From positions 186,001 through 250,000 of the forward strand of contig NZ_RSAA01000004.1 of assembly GCF_003931915.1 (NCBI RefSeq): DNA of 64,000 nt, in the 5' to 3' direction. This DNA comes from Saccharopolyspora rhizosphaerae (GTDB lineage: Bacteria > Actinomycetota > Actinomycetes > Mycobacteriales > Pseudonocardiaceae). The notes below the pieces were generated by a model. It was not told the origin of the DNA and searched no databases. It saw only the letters and a program-made list of their open reading frames with translations. Shown piece by piece: positions 1 to 9,382 of this stretch (positions are counted from its first letter, which is position 1; every line of letters begins with the position of its first letter). The position numbers were made by a program, and so were the translations under genes.

Positions 1-561
1 GATGTACTGGACGATGCCGTCGGGCACGAGGTACCAGACCGGCAGTCCGGCCCGGACGCGGTCGCGGCAGCCGGTCGAGGAGATCGCCATGGCCGGGATC
101 TCCACCAGCGAGACCGCGCCCTCCGGCAGGTGCGCGTCGTCGAGCGAGTAGCCGGGCCGGGTGACGCCGATGAAGTGCGCGAGCTCGAACATCTCCTCGA
201 CGCGGTGCCAGGACAGGATCTGCTCCAGGGCGTCGGCCCCGGTGATGAAGTACAGGTCCGCGTCGGGGTACTCCGCGTGGAGGTCGGTGAGCGTGTCGGC
301 GGTGTAGGTCGGCCCCTTGCGGTCCACGTCCACCCGGCTGACCAGGAACCGCGGGTTGGACGCGGTGGCGATCACGGTCATCAGGTAGCGGTCCTCGGCC
401 GGGGACACGACCTCGTGGCTCTTCTGCCACGGCTGCCCGGTGGGCACGAAGATCACCTGTTCGAGGCCGAACTGCGCCTGCACTTCGCTGGCGGCCACGA
501 GGTGTCCGTGATGAATGGGATCGAAGGTGCCACCCATGACCCCGATCCGGCGACGAGACAT
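1..561 (-). CDS. nadD: Nicotinate-nucleotide adenylyltransferase (3' end outside window)
   Basis: Transfers AMP from ATP to nicotinate mononucleotide in cytoplasmic NAD synthesis. The first residues read [20 protein letters not shown], the GGTFDP-H-GH nucleotidyltransferase signature of NadD. Further on come the usual family stretches around [10 protein letters not shown] and a late [14 protein letters not shown] segment that matches the ISST-R motif. The gene runs off the left edge, so only about 187 residues are present and the extreme C-terminus is missing. The ATG at 561 has no clear Shine-Dalgarno; a TAGGGT box at 570-575 suggests a nearly leaderless transcript. In many actinobacteria nadD follows proA directly. 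Here a P450-ferredoxin unit intervenes. Confidence 0.95.
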   Translation of the reverse strand, partial: MSRRRIGVMGGTFDPIHHGHLVAASEVQAQFGLEQVIFVPTGQPWQKSHEVVSPAEDRYLMTVIATASNPRFLVSRVDVDRKGPTYTADTLTDLHAEYPDADLYFITGADALEQILSWHRVEEMFELAHFIGVTRPGYSLDDAHLPEGAVSLVEIPAMAISSTGCRDRVRAGLPVWYLVPDGIVQYI

Positions 562-569
562 AGCTGACA

Positions 570-575
570 ACCCTA
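570..575 (-). promoter_or_regulatory. Possible -10 box for nadD
   Basis: TAGGGT read on the minus strand lies 8 nt before the nadD ATG. No ribosome binding site is seen between them, so a leaderless or near-leaderless message is likely. No convincing -35 is visible. Confidence 0.3.
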
Positions 576-681
576 GAGAAGCGCCGCCACCAGGAACATC
601 AACGGGTCGCCCCGGGGTGTCGGAGGCCACGGTCCCAGCGCGGACTCCCCTCGACCCCCGCGCCGGGATCCGTGGCCGGCC

Positions 682-722
682 GCGGGGTCCGGTCCAAGGC
701 TCCCCCCTCGACCGGACCCCGC
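682..722 (-). terminator. Hairpin terminator after the P450-ferredoxin operon
   Basis: GCGGGGTCCGGTC (682-694) is the exact reverse complement of 710-722, with a 15-nt loop. It lies 140 nt downstream of the ferredoxin stop on the minus strand and ahead of nadD. There is no T-run, as is usual for actinobacterial terminators. Confidence 0.6.
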
Positions 723-861
723 AACCCTGCGCGAACCTCGGCGGCTGGGGGTCCACCTCGGAACGCGGGCGCTGCCTCGTGGGCGCGCACGGGTGGGACC
801 CGCGCGTTCCTGAGAACGTGACGCCACCGTGGGCGTGATCTGCGTCACTCGCCCCGGGGGG

Positions 862-1083
862 TCAGTCTTCCGGGGCGACGACCTTCCCGGTCGCGGCCTC
901 CTTCACCACGATCGCCTCCACCGGGCAGGACTCCGCCGCGTCGACGACTTCGTCGGCCGGCTCCACCCGGTCCTGGAGCGGTGTGGAGTAGCCGTCGACC
1001 AGCTCGAAGTGCTCCGGGGCGACCCCGGCGCACATGCCCGACCCGATGCAGGTGTTCGCGTCGACCTCGATCGACCAGCTCAT
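862..1083 (-). CDS. 3Fe-4S ferredoxin, P450 redox partner
   Basis: Small acidic 73-residue electron carrier. It has one cluster-binding set: C-x5-C (CIGSGMC, near residue 11) and a distal CP (ESCPVEA). This is the pattern of the single 3Fe-4S ferredoxins that accompany bacterial class I P450s; the second cysteine of the 4Fe-4S pattern is absent. It starts at ATG 1083, 29 nt downstream of the P450 stop on the same strand, so the two form an operon. The likely role is to pass electrons from a ferredoxin reductase, not encoded here, to the neighbouring P450. Confidence 0.93.
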   Translation of the reverse strand: MSWSIEVDANTCIGSGMCAGVAPEHFELVDGYSTPLQDRVEPADEVVDAAESCPVEAIVVKEAATGKVVAPED

Positions 1084-1112
1084 GAGTTCACCTCTTCTTC
1101 CTCTGAGCGAGA

Positions 1113-2321
1113 TCACCCCACACCTTGCCACGACACCAGCATCCGCTGAGGCCCTCGGACGAGAAGTCCCGTCTTCCACTCGACGTCCTGCTCGGGAGAG
1201 TGCGGGAAACTCAGGCCGGGAAGCCGCTCCAGCAGCGTGCGCAGGGCGACCTGCAGCTCCATCCGGGCCAGCTGGGCGCCCAGGCAGTGGTGCGGCCCGT
1301 GGCCGAAACCCACGTGCGAGGCCTCGGCGCGCAGCAGGTCCAGCTCCTCCGGGTCGCCGAAGACCGCCTCGTCGCGGTTGGCCGAGCCGATGCTGGCGAG
1401 GACCGGTTCGCCCGCGCGGACCAGCACTCCACCGAGCTCCACGTCCTCGGTCGCGTACCGCGCGAAGCCGGCTCCCACGCCCAGCGGCACGAAGCGCAGC
1501 AGCTCCTCCACGGCCGGGGGGACCAGGTCCAGGTCCGCGCGCAGCTGCCGCAGCTGCTCGGGGTGGGTCAGCAGCACGTGGAGGAAGTTCGGGATCTGCG
1601 AGGCGGTGGTCTCGTGCCCGGCGACCAGGATCCCGGTGGCGAGCAGGACCATCTCGTCCTCGCTGAGCTGGTCGTGCTCGTCGCGGGCGGCGATGAGCCC
1701 GGTGATCAGGTCGTCGGCGGGCTCGGCCCGGCGCTGCGCGATCAGGCCCGCGATGTAGTCCAACATCCGCTCGGTGTAGCCGCTGACCTGCTCGTCGGAG
1801 AGCCTGTTGGTGGACAGGAAGGCGTCCGACCACACCCGGAAGTCGGCGCGGTCCTCGACGGGCACGCCGAGCAGTTCGCAGATCACCGTGATGGGCAGCG
1901 GCAGCGCGAACTCCTCGACCAGGTCGACCGGACGACCTCGCTCGACCATCCCGCTCACCAGCTCGTCGGCGATCTCCTGGGTGCGCGGGCGCAGCTGCTC
2001 GACCCGCCGCTGGGTGAAGGCCTTGGCGACCAGCCGGCGCAGCCGGGTGTGATCGGGCGGGTCCATGGACAGGATCCCGCCGGCGGCCGGGCCGGGCCGC
2101 ATCCGCGGTTCATCGCGCCGCTCTGCCTCGGCTCGGCTGAAGCGTGGGTCGCCGAGGACGACCTTGACGTCCGCGTACCGGGTGGCCAGCCACGCCCTCT
2201 CGCCGTAGGGCAACTTCACCCGGGTCAACGGCTCCTGCGCGCGCAACCGCGCGTAGATCGGATCGAGGTCGAGAGCTTCCGCGATGTTGAACGGGTAAGC
2301 CCTGGGCTCCGTGGTGGTCAT
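1113..2321 (-). CDS. Cytochrome P450 monooxygenase
   Basis: A 402-residue soluble bacterial P450. Visible landmarks are the I-helix oxygen-activation motif AGHETT (near residue 233), an ExxR in EELLRF, and the haem loop FGHGPHHCLG with the thiolate ligand at about Cys346. The length and the FGHGPHHCLG loop fit actinobacterial CYP105/CYP107-like enzymes, but the substrate cannot be told. I chose ATG 2321 because GGAG sits 6 nt upstream. An in-frame start at 2360 would add 13 residues but runs through a GTGAG-N2-CTCAC inverted repeat that could be an operator. It is followed by its ferredoxin. No biosynthetic cluster genes surround it, so the role may be catabolic or detoxifying. Confidence 0.93.
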   Translation of the reverse strand: MTTTEPRAYPFNIAEALDLDPIYARLRAQEPLTRVKLPYGERAWLATRYADVKVVLGDPRFSRAEAERRDEPRMRPGPAAGGILSMDPPDHTRLRRLVAKAFTQRRVEQLRPRTQEIADELVSGMVERGRPVDLVEEFALPLPITVICELLGVPVEDRADFRVWSDAFLSTNRLSDEQVSGYTERMLDYIAGLIAQRRAEPADDLITGLIAARDEHDQLSEDEMVLLATGILVAGHETTASQIPNFLHVLLTHPEQLRQLRADLDLVPPAVEELLRFVPLGVGAGFARYATEDVELGGVLVRAGEPVLASIGSANRDEAVFGDPEELDLLRAEASHVGFGHGPHHCLGAQLARMELQVALRTLLERLPGLSFPHSPEQDVEWKTGLLVRGPQRMLVSWQGVG

Positions 2322-2667
2322 GCGCAGCTCCGCGCGAGGCAGCAGTGGGTGAGCACTCACACGTCACGCTACGCCCGGAAAACGCCTGTGCACGAGCCGA
2401 TCAACGCTCATCCGGGAGACCCTGGCGGCGTGGCGGCACGGCTGACTTACCGGTGAGCGGGCTCCTGCCGCGCACCGGGCGGGCCGTGCTACCAGCACCA
2501 GGCGCGCAGCTGGGCGCCGTCGCCACCAACGGGTGCTCGATTGCGAGCGTGGTCAGCAGCTGCCGGGGCAGCTCGTCCGCGGATCGGCGACCACCTGCTC
2601 ACTGGGCGGGTCGGCACCGCCGCGAACAGCGCCTGGTCGGCACCGGCGCGGAGCGAAGTCCCGCTGG
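2322..2667. other. Noncoding region upstream of the P450
   Basis: With the terminator that follows it, this makes a gap of nearly 390 bases between proA and the P450. It should hold the P450 promoter. An inverted repeat GTGAG-CA-CTCAC at 2349-2360, 28 nt before the P450 ATG, is a candidate operator. I see no convincing gene. Confidence 0.4.
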
Positions 2668-2698
2668 GGCCGCCTCGGAGAACAGCTCCGAGGCGGCC
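2668..2698 (-). terminator. Terminator of proA
   Basis: GGCCGCCTCGGAG (2668-2680) pairs perfectly with 2686-2698 around a 5-nt loop. It lies 10 nt beyond the proA stop on the minus strand. Confidence 0.8.
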
Positions 2699-2708
2699 TG
2701 CAGCACGC

Positions 2709-4037
2709 TCAGGACTCCGGCTTGGCCGGGGCCGAGCCGGCGCGCACGTGGCCGTCGCCGTAGGCGATCCACTTGGTGGAGGTCAGCTCCGGCAACCCCA
2801 TCGGGCCGCGCGCGTGGAGCTTCTGGGTGGAGATGCCGATCTCGGCGCCCATGCCGAACTCGCCGCCGTCGGTGAAGGCCGTGCTGGCGTTGACCATCAC
2901 CGCGGCCGCGTCGACCTGCGCGGTGAACTGCTGGGCCGCGCGGACGTCGTTGGTCACGATGGCCTCGGTGTGCCCGGAGCCGTGCTCGCGGATGTGCTCG
3001 ACCGCGCCAGGCATCGAGTCGACGACCTTGGCGGCGATGTCCAGCGACAGGTACTCGGTGTCCCAGTCGTCCTCGGTGACCGGCACGACGTGGGAGCCGC
3101 CGACGGCCACCACCCGCTCGTCGCCGTGCACCGTCACCCCGGCCTCGCGGAGCTCGCTGATGGCGCGCGGCAGGAACTCCTCGGCGATGTCGGCGTGCAC
3201 CAGGAAGCTCTCCGCCGCGTTGCAGACGCTCGGCCGGCGGGCCTTGGAGTTGAGCAGGACGCGCAGCGCCATGTCGATGTCCGCGGCGGAGTCGACGTAG
3301 ACGTGGCAGTTGCCCACGCCGGTCTCGATGGCCGGGACCGTGGACTGCTCGACGACCGCCGAGATCAGGCCCGCTCCACCGCGCGGGATGACCACGTCGA
3401 CCAGGCCGCGAGCGGTGATCAGGTGCTGCACGGAGGCCCGGTCGTGGCAGGGCAGCAGCTGGACGGAGTCAGCGGGCAGGCCGTGCTTCACGACGACCTC
3501 GCGCAGCACCGCCACCAGCGCGGTGTTGGAGTTCTCGGCCGAGGACGAGCCGCGCAGCAGCACCGCGTTGCCCGACTTCAGGGTCAGACCGGCGGCGTCG
3601 ACCGTCACGTTCGGCCGCCCCTCGTAGACGATGCCGACCACGCCGAGCGGCACCCGCACCTGGCGCAGCTGGACGCCGTTGGGCAGCACCTGACCGCGCA
3701 GCACCTCGCCCACCGGGTCCGGCAGTCCGGCGACCGTGCGCAAGCCGTCGGCCATCGCCTCGACCCGGCCTGCGCTCAGGCTCAGCCGGTCGATCAGCGC
3801 CTCGGTCATGCCCGACTCGCGGGCGGCGGCCACGTCGCGCTCGTTGGCGGCCAGGACCTCCGGGACGCGCTTGACCAGCTCGTCGGCCATGTCGTGCAGG
3901 AGGGCGTCCTTGGCACCGCGGGTCGCCTGCGCCAGCCCGGCAGCGGCCTCGCGGGCCCGGCGCGCGGCCTCGCGCACCTGTTCGCGCAGCTCGTCGCCGG
4001 TCGCCTTGTCAGAGGTGGGGAACTCGATGACGGTCAC
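2709..4037 (-). CDS. proA: Gamma-glutamyl phosphate reductase
   Basis: Second step of proline synthesis: NADPH-dependent reduction of gamma-glutamyl phosphate to glutamate-5-semialdehyde in the cytoplasm. The 442-residue protein has the aldehyde dehydrogenase-superfamily fold. Family stretches are visible: [36 protein letters not shown], and the catalytic cysteine region [17 protein letters not shown]. It starts at GTG 4037. Its partner proB lies about 5.3 kb away, whereas in many relatives proB and proA are close, so genes have been inserted between them. It is transcribed divergently from the RecQ-like gene and ends in a strong hairpin. Confidence 0.97.
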   Translation of the reverse strand: MTVIEFPTSDKATGDELREQVREAARRAREAAAGLAQATRGAKDALLHDMADELVKRVPEVLAANERDVAAARESGMTEALIDRLSLSAGRVEAMADGLRTVAGLPDPVGEVLRGQVLPNGVQLRQVRVPLGVVGIVYEGRPNVTVDAAGLTLKSGNAVLLRGSSSAENSNTALVAVLREVVVKHGLPADSVQLLPCHDRASVQHLITARGLVDVVIPRGGAGLISAVVEQSTVPAIETGVGNCHVYVDSAADIDMALRVLLNSKARRPSVCNAAESFLVHADIAEEFLPRAISELREAGVTVHGDERVVAVGGSHVVPVTEDDWDTEYLSLDIAAKVVDSMPGAVEHIREHGSGHTEAIVTNDVRAAQQFTAQVDAAAVMVNASTAFTDGGEFGMGAEIGISTQKLHARGPMGLPELTSTKWIAYGDGHVRAGSAPAKPES

Positions 4038-4244
4038 CCCACCAGCCTAATCCGTGCCGTCGGACCCCCGACAACGCATTTCCCGCTCCTCAGGACGGCG
4101 TCACCCGCAGCCCTGAGGGTCGACGTCGAAGTCATCCGCTGCGAGTTCTTCCACCCGGCACCGCCGGTCACGGTGAGCGGTTCCCGACACGCCCCGCGCG
4201 GCCCCGGGCGCGGCTCGTCAGCGACGTCCGGTAGGAATCGGGTC

Positions 4245-6365
4245 GTGGACGAAGAAGCGCTGCGGGAACTCGCCGAGGAACGACTCCGCGCACTGGCCGG
4301 CCCTCAGGCGGCGCTGCGCGAGGACCAGTGGGCCGCGATCCGCGCCCTGGTGGTCGAACGCCGTCGCGCCCTGGTCGTCCAGCGCACCGGCTGGGGCAAG
4401 TCGGCCGTGTACTTCATCGCCACCGCGCTGCTGCGCGAGCTCGGCGAAGGTCCGACCGTCATCGTGTCGCCGCTGCTGGCGCTGATGCGCAACCAGGTCG
4501 CCGCCGCGGCCGGAGCCGACGTCCACGCCGCCACGATCAACTCGGCCAACCCCGAGGAGTGGGCCGACATCGAGGAGCGCGTCGCCGCAGGTGAGGTCGA
4601 CGTGCTGCTGGTCAGTCCCGAGCGCTTGAACAACCCCGACTTCCGCGACACGATCCTGCCCGAGCTCACCCAGAGCGCCGGGCTGCTGGTCGTCGACGAG
4701 GCGCACTGCATCTCCGACTGGGGCCATGACTTCCGGCCCGACTACCGGCGGCTGCGCACCCTGCTGACCGAGCTGCCCGAGGGCGTGCCGGTGCTGGCCA
4801 CCACGGCCACCGCCAACGACCGGGTGGTCGCCGACGTCTCGGAGCAGCTCGGTGTCGGCGGCGAGTTCACCGACCCGCAGGAGACGCTGGTGCTGCGCGG
4901 CAGCCTCGACCGCGAGAGCCTGCGGCTCGGCGTGGTGCAGCTGCCCACGGTGCAGGCCCGGCTCGGCTGGCTGGCGGGCCGGCTCGCGGAGCTGACCGGC
5001 TCCGGCATCATCTACACGCTCACCGTCGCCACCGCCCACGAGATCACCTCTTACCTGCGCGAACAGGGGTACGAGGTGGCCGCCTACTCGGGTCGCACCG
5101 ATCCGGCCGAGCGGGAACAGGCCGAGGCCGCCCTGCTGAACAACGAGGTCAAGGCGCTCGTGGCGACCTCCGCGCTCGGCATGGGCTTCGACAAGTCCGA
5201 CCTGGGCTTCGTCGTGCACGTGGGCGCACCCTCCTCCCCGATCGCGTACTACCAGCAGATCGGCCGAGCCGGCCGCGGTGTGCAGCGCGCCGACGTGCTG
5301 CTGCTGCCCGGGCCGGAAGACCGCGACATCTGGAGCTACTTCGCGTCGCTGGCGTTCCCGCCGGAGCACACCGTGCGCGCGGTGCTGGACGCGCTGACCG
5401 AGCACGGCAAGCTCTCCACCGCCGCCCTGGAACCGCACGTGGAGCTGGGCCGGAACCGGCTGGAGATGGTGCTCAAGGTGCTCGACGTCGACGGCGCCGT
5501 GAAGCGGGTCAAGGGCGGCTGGGAAGCCACCGGGGAGCCGTGGCACTACGACGCCGAGCGCTACCAGCGGATCGAGGCCGAGCGCCAGTCCGAGCAGAAG
5601 GCGATGATCGAGTACCAGACCACGTCGTCCTGCCGGATGGAGTTCCTGCGCCGCCAGCTCGACGATCCGCACGCGGCACCCTGCGGGCGCTGCGACAACT
5701 GCACCGGGACCGGCTACTCCGCCGAGGTCGACGAGCAGGCCGTGCAGCAGGCCCAGGAGCGGTTGCAGCGTCCGGGCGTGGAGATCGCACCCCGCAAGAT
5801 GTGGCCGAGCGGCATGTCCGCGCTGGGCGTCGAGGTCTCCGGGAAGCTGCCCGAGTCCGAGCAAGCCACCACCGGCCGCGCGATCGGCCGGCTCACCGAC
5901 ATCGGCTGGGGCAACCGGCTGCGCGAACTGCTGGCCACCGGCGCACCTGACCAGGAGCTGCCCAACGACCTGTTCCAGGCGGCGATCAAGGTGCTCGCCG
6001 CCTGGGAGTGGGAGCAGCGCCCGGTCGGTGTGGTCGCGCTGGGGTCGCGGACCCGGCCGAAGCTGGTGCGCAGCCTGGCCGAGCGCATCGCCGGGATCGG
6101 CCGGTTGCCGCTGCTCGGCGAGGTGCTGACCAACCCCCACACGACGCCGAACCGCGCCACCAACAGCGCGCAGCGGGTCGCCTCGCTGTGGCGGCAGTTC
6201 AAGGTCGACGAGGAGCTGGCGGCGAAGTTGTCGCAGCTGGACGGGCCGGTGCTGCTGATGGACGACTACGCCGACACCGGTTGGACCGCAACGGTCGTCG
6301 GCCGCGTGCTGCGTCAGGCCGGTGCGCCAGCAGTGCTGCCGTTCACCCTCGCCTCGACCAGCTAG
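4245..6365 (+). CDS. RecQ-like DNA helicase with C-terminal phosphoribosyltransferase-like domain
   Basis: A 706-residue superfamily 2 helicase. Walker A is GWGKS (49-53), the Walker B box is DEAH (151-154) followed by CISDWGHDFR as in RecQ, and motif VI is QQIGRAGRG. A RecQ-type zinc site (CRMEFLRRQL followed by CGRCDNC) comes next. After a middle region of unclear fold, the last ~110 residues have a type I phosphoribosyltransferase look: a VVALGSRTRPKL strand and a PRPP-loop-like LLMDDYADTGWT with D673-D674. The start is GTG 4245, because the frame upstream is antisense to proA. It converges with the DUF885 pseudogene. The likely role is DNA unwinding in recombination or repair; the function of the fused domain is unknown. 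Confidence 0.88.
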   Translation: MDEEALRELAEERLRALAGPQAALREDQWAAIRALVVERRRALVVQRTGWGKSAVYFIATALLRELGEGPTVIVSPLLALMRNQVAAAAGADVHAATINSANPEEWADIEERVAAGEVDVLLVSPERLNNPDFRDTILPELTQSAGLLVVDEAHCISDWGHDFRPDYRRLRTLLTELPEGVPVLATTATANDRVVADVSEQLGVGGEFTDPQETLVLRGSLDRESLRLGVVQLPTVQARLGWLAGRLAELTGSGIIYTLTVATAHEITSYLREQGYEVAAYSGRTDPAEREQAEAALLNNEVKALVATSALGMGFDKSDLGFVVHVGAPSSPIAYYQQIGRAGRGVQRADVLLLPGPEDRDIWSYFASLAFPPEHTVRAVLDALTEHGKLSTAALEPHVELGRNRLEMVLKVLDVDGAVKRVKGGWEATGEPWHYDAERYQRIEAERQSEQKAMIEYQTTSSCRMEFLRRQLDDPHAAPCGRCDNCTGTGYSAEVDEQAVQQAQERLQRPGVEIAPRKMWPSGMSALGVEVSGKLPESEQATTGRAIGRLTDIGWGNRLRELLATGAPDQELPNDLFQAAIKVLAAWEWEQRPVGVVALGSRTRPKLVRSLAERIAGIGRLPLLGEVLTNPHTTPNRATNSAQRVASLWRQFKVDEELAAKLSQLDGPVLLMDDYADTGWTATVVGRVLRQAGAPAVLPFTLASTS

Positions 6366-7998
6366 CCACACACCGGCCAGCGTCGACAGCGGCAGCGGGC
6401 CGGTCGCCAGCACCCCGTCGTGGAAGCCGCGCAGGTCGACATCGGCCTGCGCGCGCAACCGCTGGAACTCCCAGCGCCCGACCATGTACGACAGCGCCTG
6501 GCCGGGAGCTCCGATGTAGCGGTCGGTTTCGCGCTGCACCTCGACCTCGGCAGTGGGACTGCGGGCTCGCAGGAAGTCCACGACCTGCGGCCGGGTCCAG
6601 CCGAAGGCGTGCAGCCCGGCGTCGACGACGAGCCGGGCGGCGCGCGCGGAGTCCATCGCGAGCATGCCCCACCGGCCGAGATCGTCGCTGTAGCGCCCGA
6701 TCTCGTCGGCCAGCCGCTCGGCGTAGAGACCTCTCCCTCGATGGAGGCGTTGAACCCGGCGACCTTGCGGATCATCGGGACGTCGATGAGCTGCTGGGCG
6801 AGGCTGATCTGGAAGTGGTGCCCGGGAACGGCCTCGTGGAACGCCACCGGCTCGGCGAGGAAGCGGGGCCGCTGCTCTGGGTGTTGGCGAAGTAGGTGCC
6901 CGGCCGCGACCGGTCGACCACTGCTGGGAGGTAGGCGGCACCGACGGCGTCCGGCGCCTGGTCCTCGGGGAACGGTGCGACGCGGCAGCGCTGCTCGGGT
7001 GTCCGGCCGAACCACCGGGCGATACCTCTTCCGCCCTGGTCACGGCGCTTTTCGCGGCGTCCAGGAGTTCCTGGCCGCTGGACCAGTACAGCGCCGGATC
7101 GGTGCGCACCCGGTGGTGGACGTCGGCGACGTCGCGCAGGCCGAAGATGCGGGCGCCGATCTCGGCGTACTCCTCGTCGAGTTCCGCCAGCAGCTCCAGC
7201 CCGGTCCGGTGCAGCCCTGGGGAGTGCGCTCGATCGTGGTGTGCATCCGGACCCACGACGCGTAGGTCCGCTCGCCGTCAGGCAGGAAGCCCAACCCCGG
7301 CTCGTCGTCGGAACGGCCGGGCAGGCCCCGCACGCCCTCGCGGTAGGTCGCGAACGCGGGCCGGATCCGCTTTTCCAGCAGGCGATTCCGCTCGTCCTCC
7401 GAGCTCAGCGGGGGTTTGCGCAGCGGATCGCCCTGCGGTGCGGCCAGGTGCGCGTCGACGTGGTCGGTCGCGGCGCGCACCCGGCGGGCGACCGGGAGCC
7501 GCCCCGCCCGCACCCCGTCCCGGTGCCGCTGTCCGCTCCGGCCGAGGAAGTCCGGGACCGCCTCCAGCAGCCGCAGGCAATCCCGCGCCTGCTCGGGGGT
7601 TTCGGGGTGCTGCTCCGGCACCCTCTCCAGGATCAGGCACAGCGGCGGGACCACTGAGTCGTGCATCGCGTGCTCGACCAGGCGAGACTCGACGCGGGCG
7701 ACCACGCCTTCCGCTTCGGCGGTCACCACCTCGCAGGCGAGGTCGTCACCGTCGAGCTCGCGCGCCCTCCGCGATGCGCAGAGCGCGCGCAGGTCAGACC
7801 GGGTGTCCTCCCGCGGATCGGGGAGCTGGCGGTCGTGCCGGGAAGGCCCTGGAGCAGCTCGTTGAGCGGATTCTCCCCGACCAGCACGTCGAGGAGCCGT
7901 CGGGCACTTCGCGCACCATCCGGGCAGTCTGCCCGAGAACCGGGAGCGGGTTCATCCGGATCCGGTGATCCCAAATCGGACTCGGACCTTTCTCCCAC
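6366..7998 (-). pseudogene. DUF885 family (metallopeptidase-like) gene broken by several frameshifts
   Basis: Joining three minus-strand frames in order gives a near-complete DUF885 protein. The N-terminal piece reads LLDVLVGENPLNELLQGLPG (near 7850-7900). A long middle piece runs from about 7800 to 7225, then LELLAELDEEYAEIGARIFG. Next comes the metal-binding-type motif EPVAFHEAVPGHHFQ (near 6830), then GLYAERLADEIGRY and a C-terminal LSYMVGRWEFQRLRAQAD. At least five frame changes are needed, near 7820, 7220, 7025, 6880 and 6735. All have the same sense and each fits one missing base. No clean stop is found before the convergent helicase gene. It is either a recently inactivated gene or a run of base undercalls. 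DUF885 proteins are secreted or cytoplasmic peptidase-like proteins of poorly known role. Confidence 0.8.
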
Positions 7999-8056
7999 CC
8001 GGTCGAACGCTTACCGTGTCGACACCTCAATTCCCGGGCGCGACACGGAGGTTGCG

Positions 8057-9328
8057 ATGACCCAGGACGAAGCGGTGGCGCACAAGCTACCAGTCCGCAC
8101 ACTGGTCGCGGCCAGCATCGGCAACGCCATCGAGTGGTACGACTGGACCATCTACACGGCGTTCAGCGTCTACTTCGCCTCCGAGTTCTTCCCCGGCGAG
8201 TGGGCCCTGATCAACACGCTGGCGACCTTCGCGCTCGCGTTCTTCTTCCGCCCGCTCGGCGGCTGGCTGCTCGGGCGCTTCGCCGACCTGCACGGGCGCA
8301 AGACGGCGATGCTGGTGACGATCTCGCTGATGGCCGGCGGGTCGTTGATCATCGGCATCCTGCCGACCTTCGCCACCATCGGGTGGCTGGCGTCGATCCT
8401 GCTCGTCCTCGCCCGCATCGGCCAAGGCCTCTCGCTCGGCGGTGAGGTCTCGAACGCCTCGGCCTACCTGGCTGAGATCGCCCCGGCGTCCCGGCGCGGC
8501 CGGTACTCGTCGTTCTTCTACATCTCCACCGGAGCCGCGCTGCTCATCGCCTCGCTGCTGGGCTTCCTGCTCACCTCGGTGCTCAGCGACGAGCAGCTGT
8601 CGGCCTACGGCTGGCGGATCCCGTTCATCCTCGGCGGAGTTCTCGGGCTCATCGGCATGTGGCTGCGGCGCACGCTGGCCGAGACCGAGCAGTACGAGGA
8701 GAACAAGACCAAGGCGCAGGCCTTGAAGAACCCGCTGCTGCAGACGCTGCGCCACCACCCCAAGGCGGTCGGGCAGCTCGTCGGGTTCACGATGCTCTCG
8801 ACGCTCTGCTACTACACGTTCTTCAGCGCGCTGACGCCGTTCGCCGTGAAGAACCGGGGCGCTGACGCGACCGACGTGTTCCTCGCGCTGTCCATCGCCA
8901 CCGCGTTGTTCATCGCGCTGCAGTACCCGCTGGGCGCGGCCTCCGACCGCTACGGCCGCAAACCGCAGCTGCTGGTCTGGTCGGCGGCCGTCGCGGTCCT
9001 CATCGTGCCGCTGTCCTCGCTGGTGAAGCCGGGTTTGGGCAACCTGCTCGTGGTGTTCTGCGTGGGTGTCGGGCTCTACTCGGCGATGACCTCGATCGCC
9101 CCGGCGATCATGTCGGAGCTGTTCCCCACGGAGCTGCGCGGTCTGGGCATCGGCGCCTGGTACAACCTCACCGTCGCCGTCTTCGGCGGCACGGCACCGC
9201 TCGTCATCCAGGCCTTCGCCAAGTTCGACGCCTCGACGGGGTTCTTCTGGTACCTCGTGGTCGGCGCGGTGATCGCCTTCTTCGTCATCCGCACCCTCCC
9301 GGAGACCCGGGCCACCGAGCTGCGCTAA
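8057..9328 (+). CDS. MFS transporter, metabolite:H+ symporter (MHS) type
   Basis: A 423-residue inner membrane carrier with about 12 hydrophobic segments. MHS signatures are GNAIEWYDWTIY in the first membrane helix, then FFFRPLGGWLLGRFADLHGR, the loop 2-3 motif of the superfamily, and RGRYSSFF before helix 5. Relatives move 2-oxoglutarate, shikimate, proline/betaine or citrate with protons; the substrate here is not readable. ATG 8057 is preceded by GGAGG at 8047-8051. It is divergent from the DUF885 pseudogene and stands alone, ending in a bidirectional hairpin shared with proB. Confidence 0.9.
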   Translation: MTQDEAVAHKLPVRTLVAASIGNAIEWYDWTIYTAFSVYFASEFFPGEWALINTLATFALAFFFRPLGGWLLGRFADLHGRKTAMLVTISLMAGGSLIIGILPTFATIGWLASILLVLARIGQGLSLGGEVSNASAYLAEIAPASRRGRYSSFFYISTGAALLIASLLGFLLTSVLSDEQLSAYGWRIPFILGGVLGLIGMWLRRTLAETEQYEENKTKAQALKNPLLQTLRHHPKAVGQLVGFTMLSTLCYYTFFSALTPFAVKNRGADATDVFLALSIATALFIALQYPLGAASDRYGRKPQLLVWSAAVAVLIVPLSSLVKPGLGNLLVVFCVGVGLYSAMTSIAPAIMSELFPTELRGLGIGAWYNLTVAVFGGTAPLVIQAFAKFDASTGFFWYLVVGAVIAFFVIRTLPETRATELR

Positions 9329-9336
9329 CGACACCT

Positions 9337-9379
9337 CGTCCCGCGTGGGCGGTCCGAACTGGACCTCCCGCGCGGGACG
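9337..9379. terminator. Bidirectional terminator between the MHS transporter and proB
   Basis: CGTCCCGCG (9337-9345) pairs with CGCGGGACG (9371-9379). The arms continue inward as GGG/CCC and GGTCC/GGACC around a GAACT loop, with two mismatches. It sits between two convergent stops. Confidence 0.8.
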
Positions 9380-9382
9380 GCG

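Larger units (their letters stand above)
562..861. other. Noncoding spacer between nadD and the ferredoxin gene
   Basis: About 300 bases without a convincing gene. It holds the nadD promoter region at its left end and a perfect 13-bp inverted repeat (listed separately). Open frames here lack ribosome binding sites and family resemblance. Confidence 0.6.

Noticed and set aside
2541-4244. Long plus-strand open frame continuous with the helicase gene
   Set aside because: It is antisense to proA and has no family resemblance; the helicase starts at GTG 4245.
4218-7256. Minus-strand open frame of about 1,000 codons
   Set aside because: Most of it is antisense to the RecQ-like gene. Only the part beyond 6366 carries DUF885 segments, as one of three frames.
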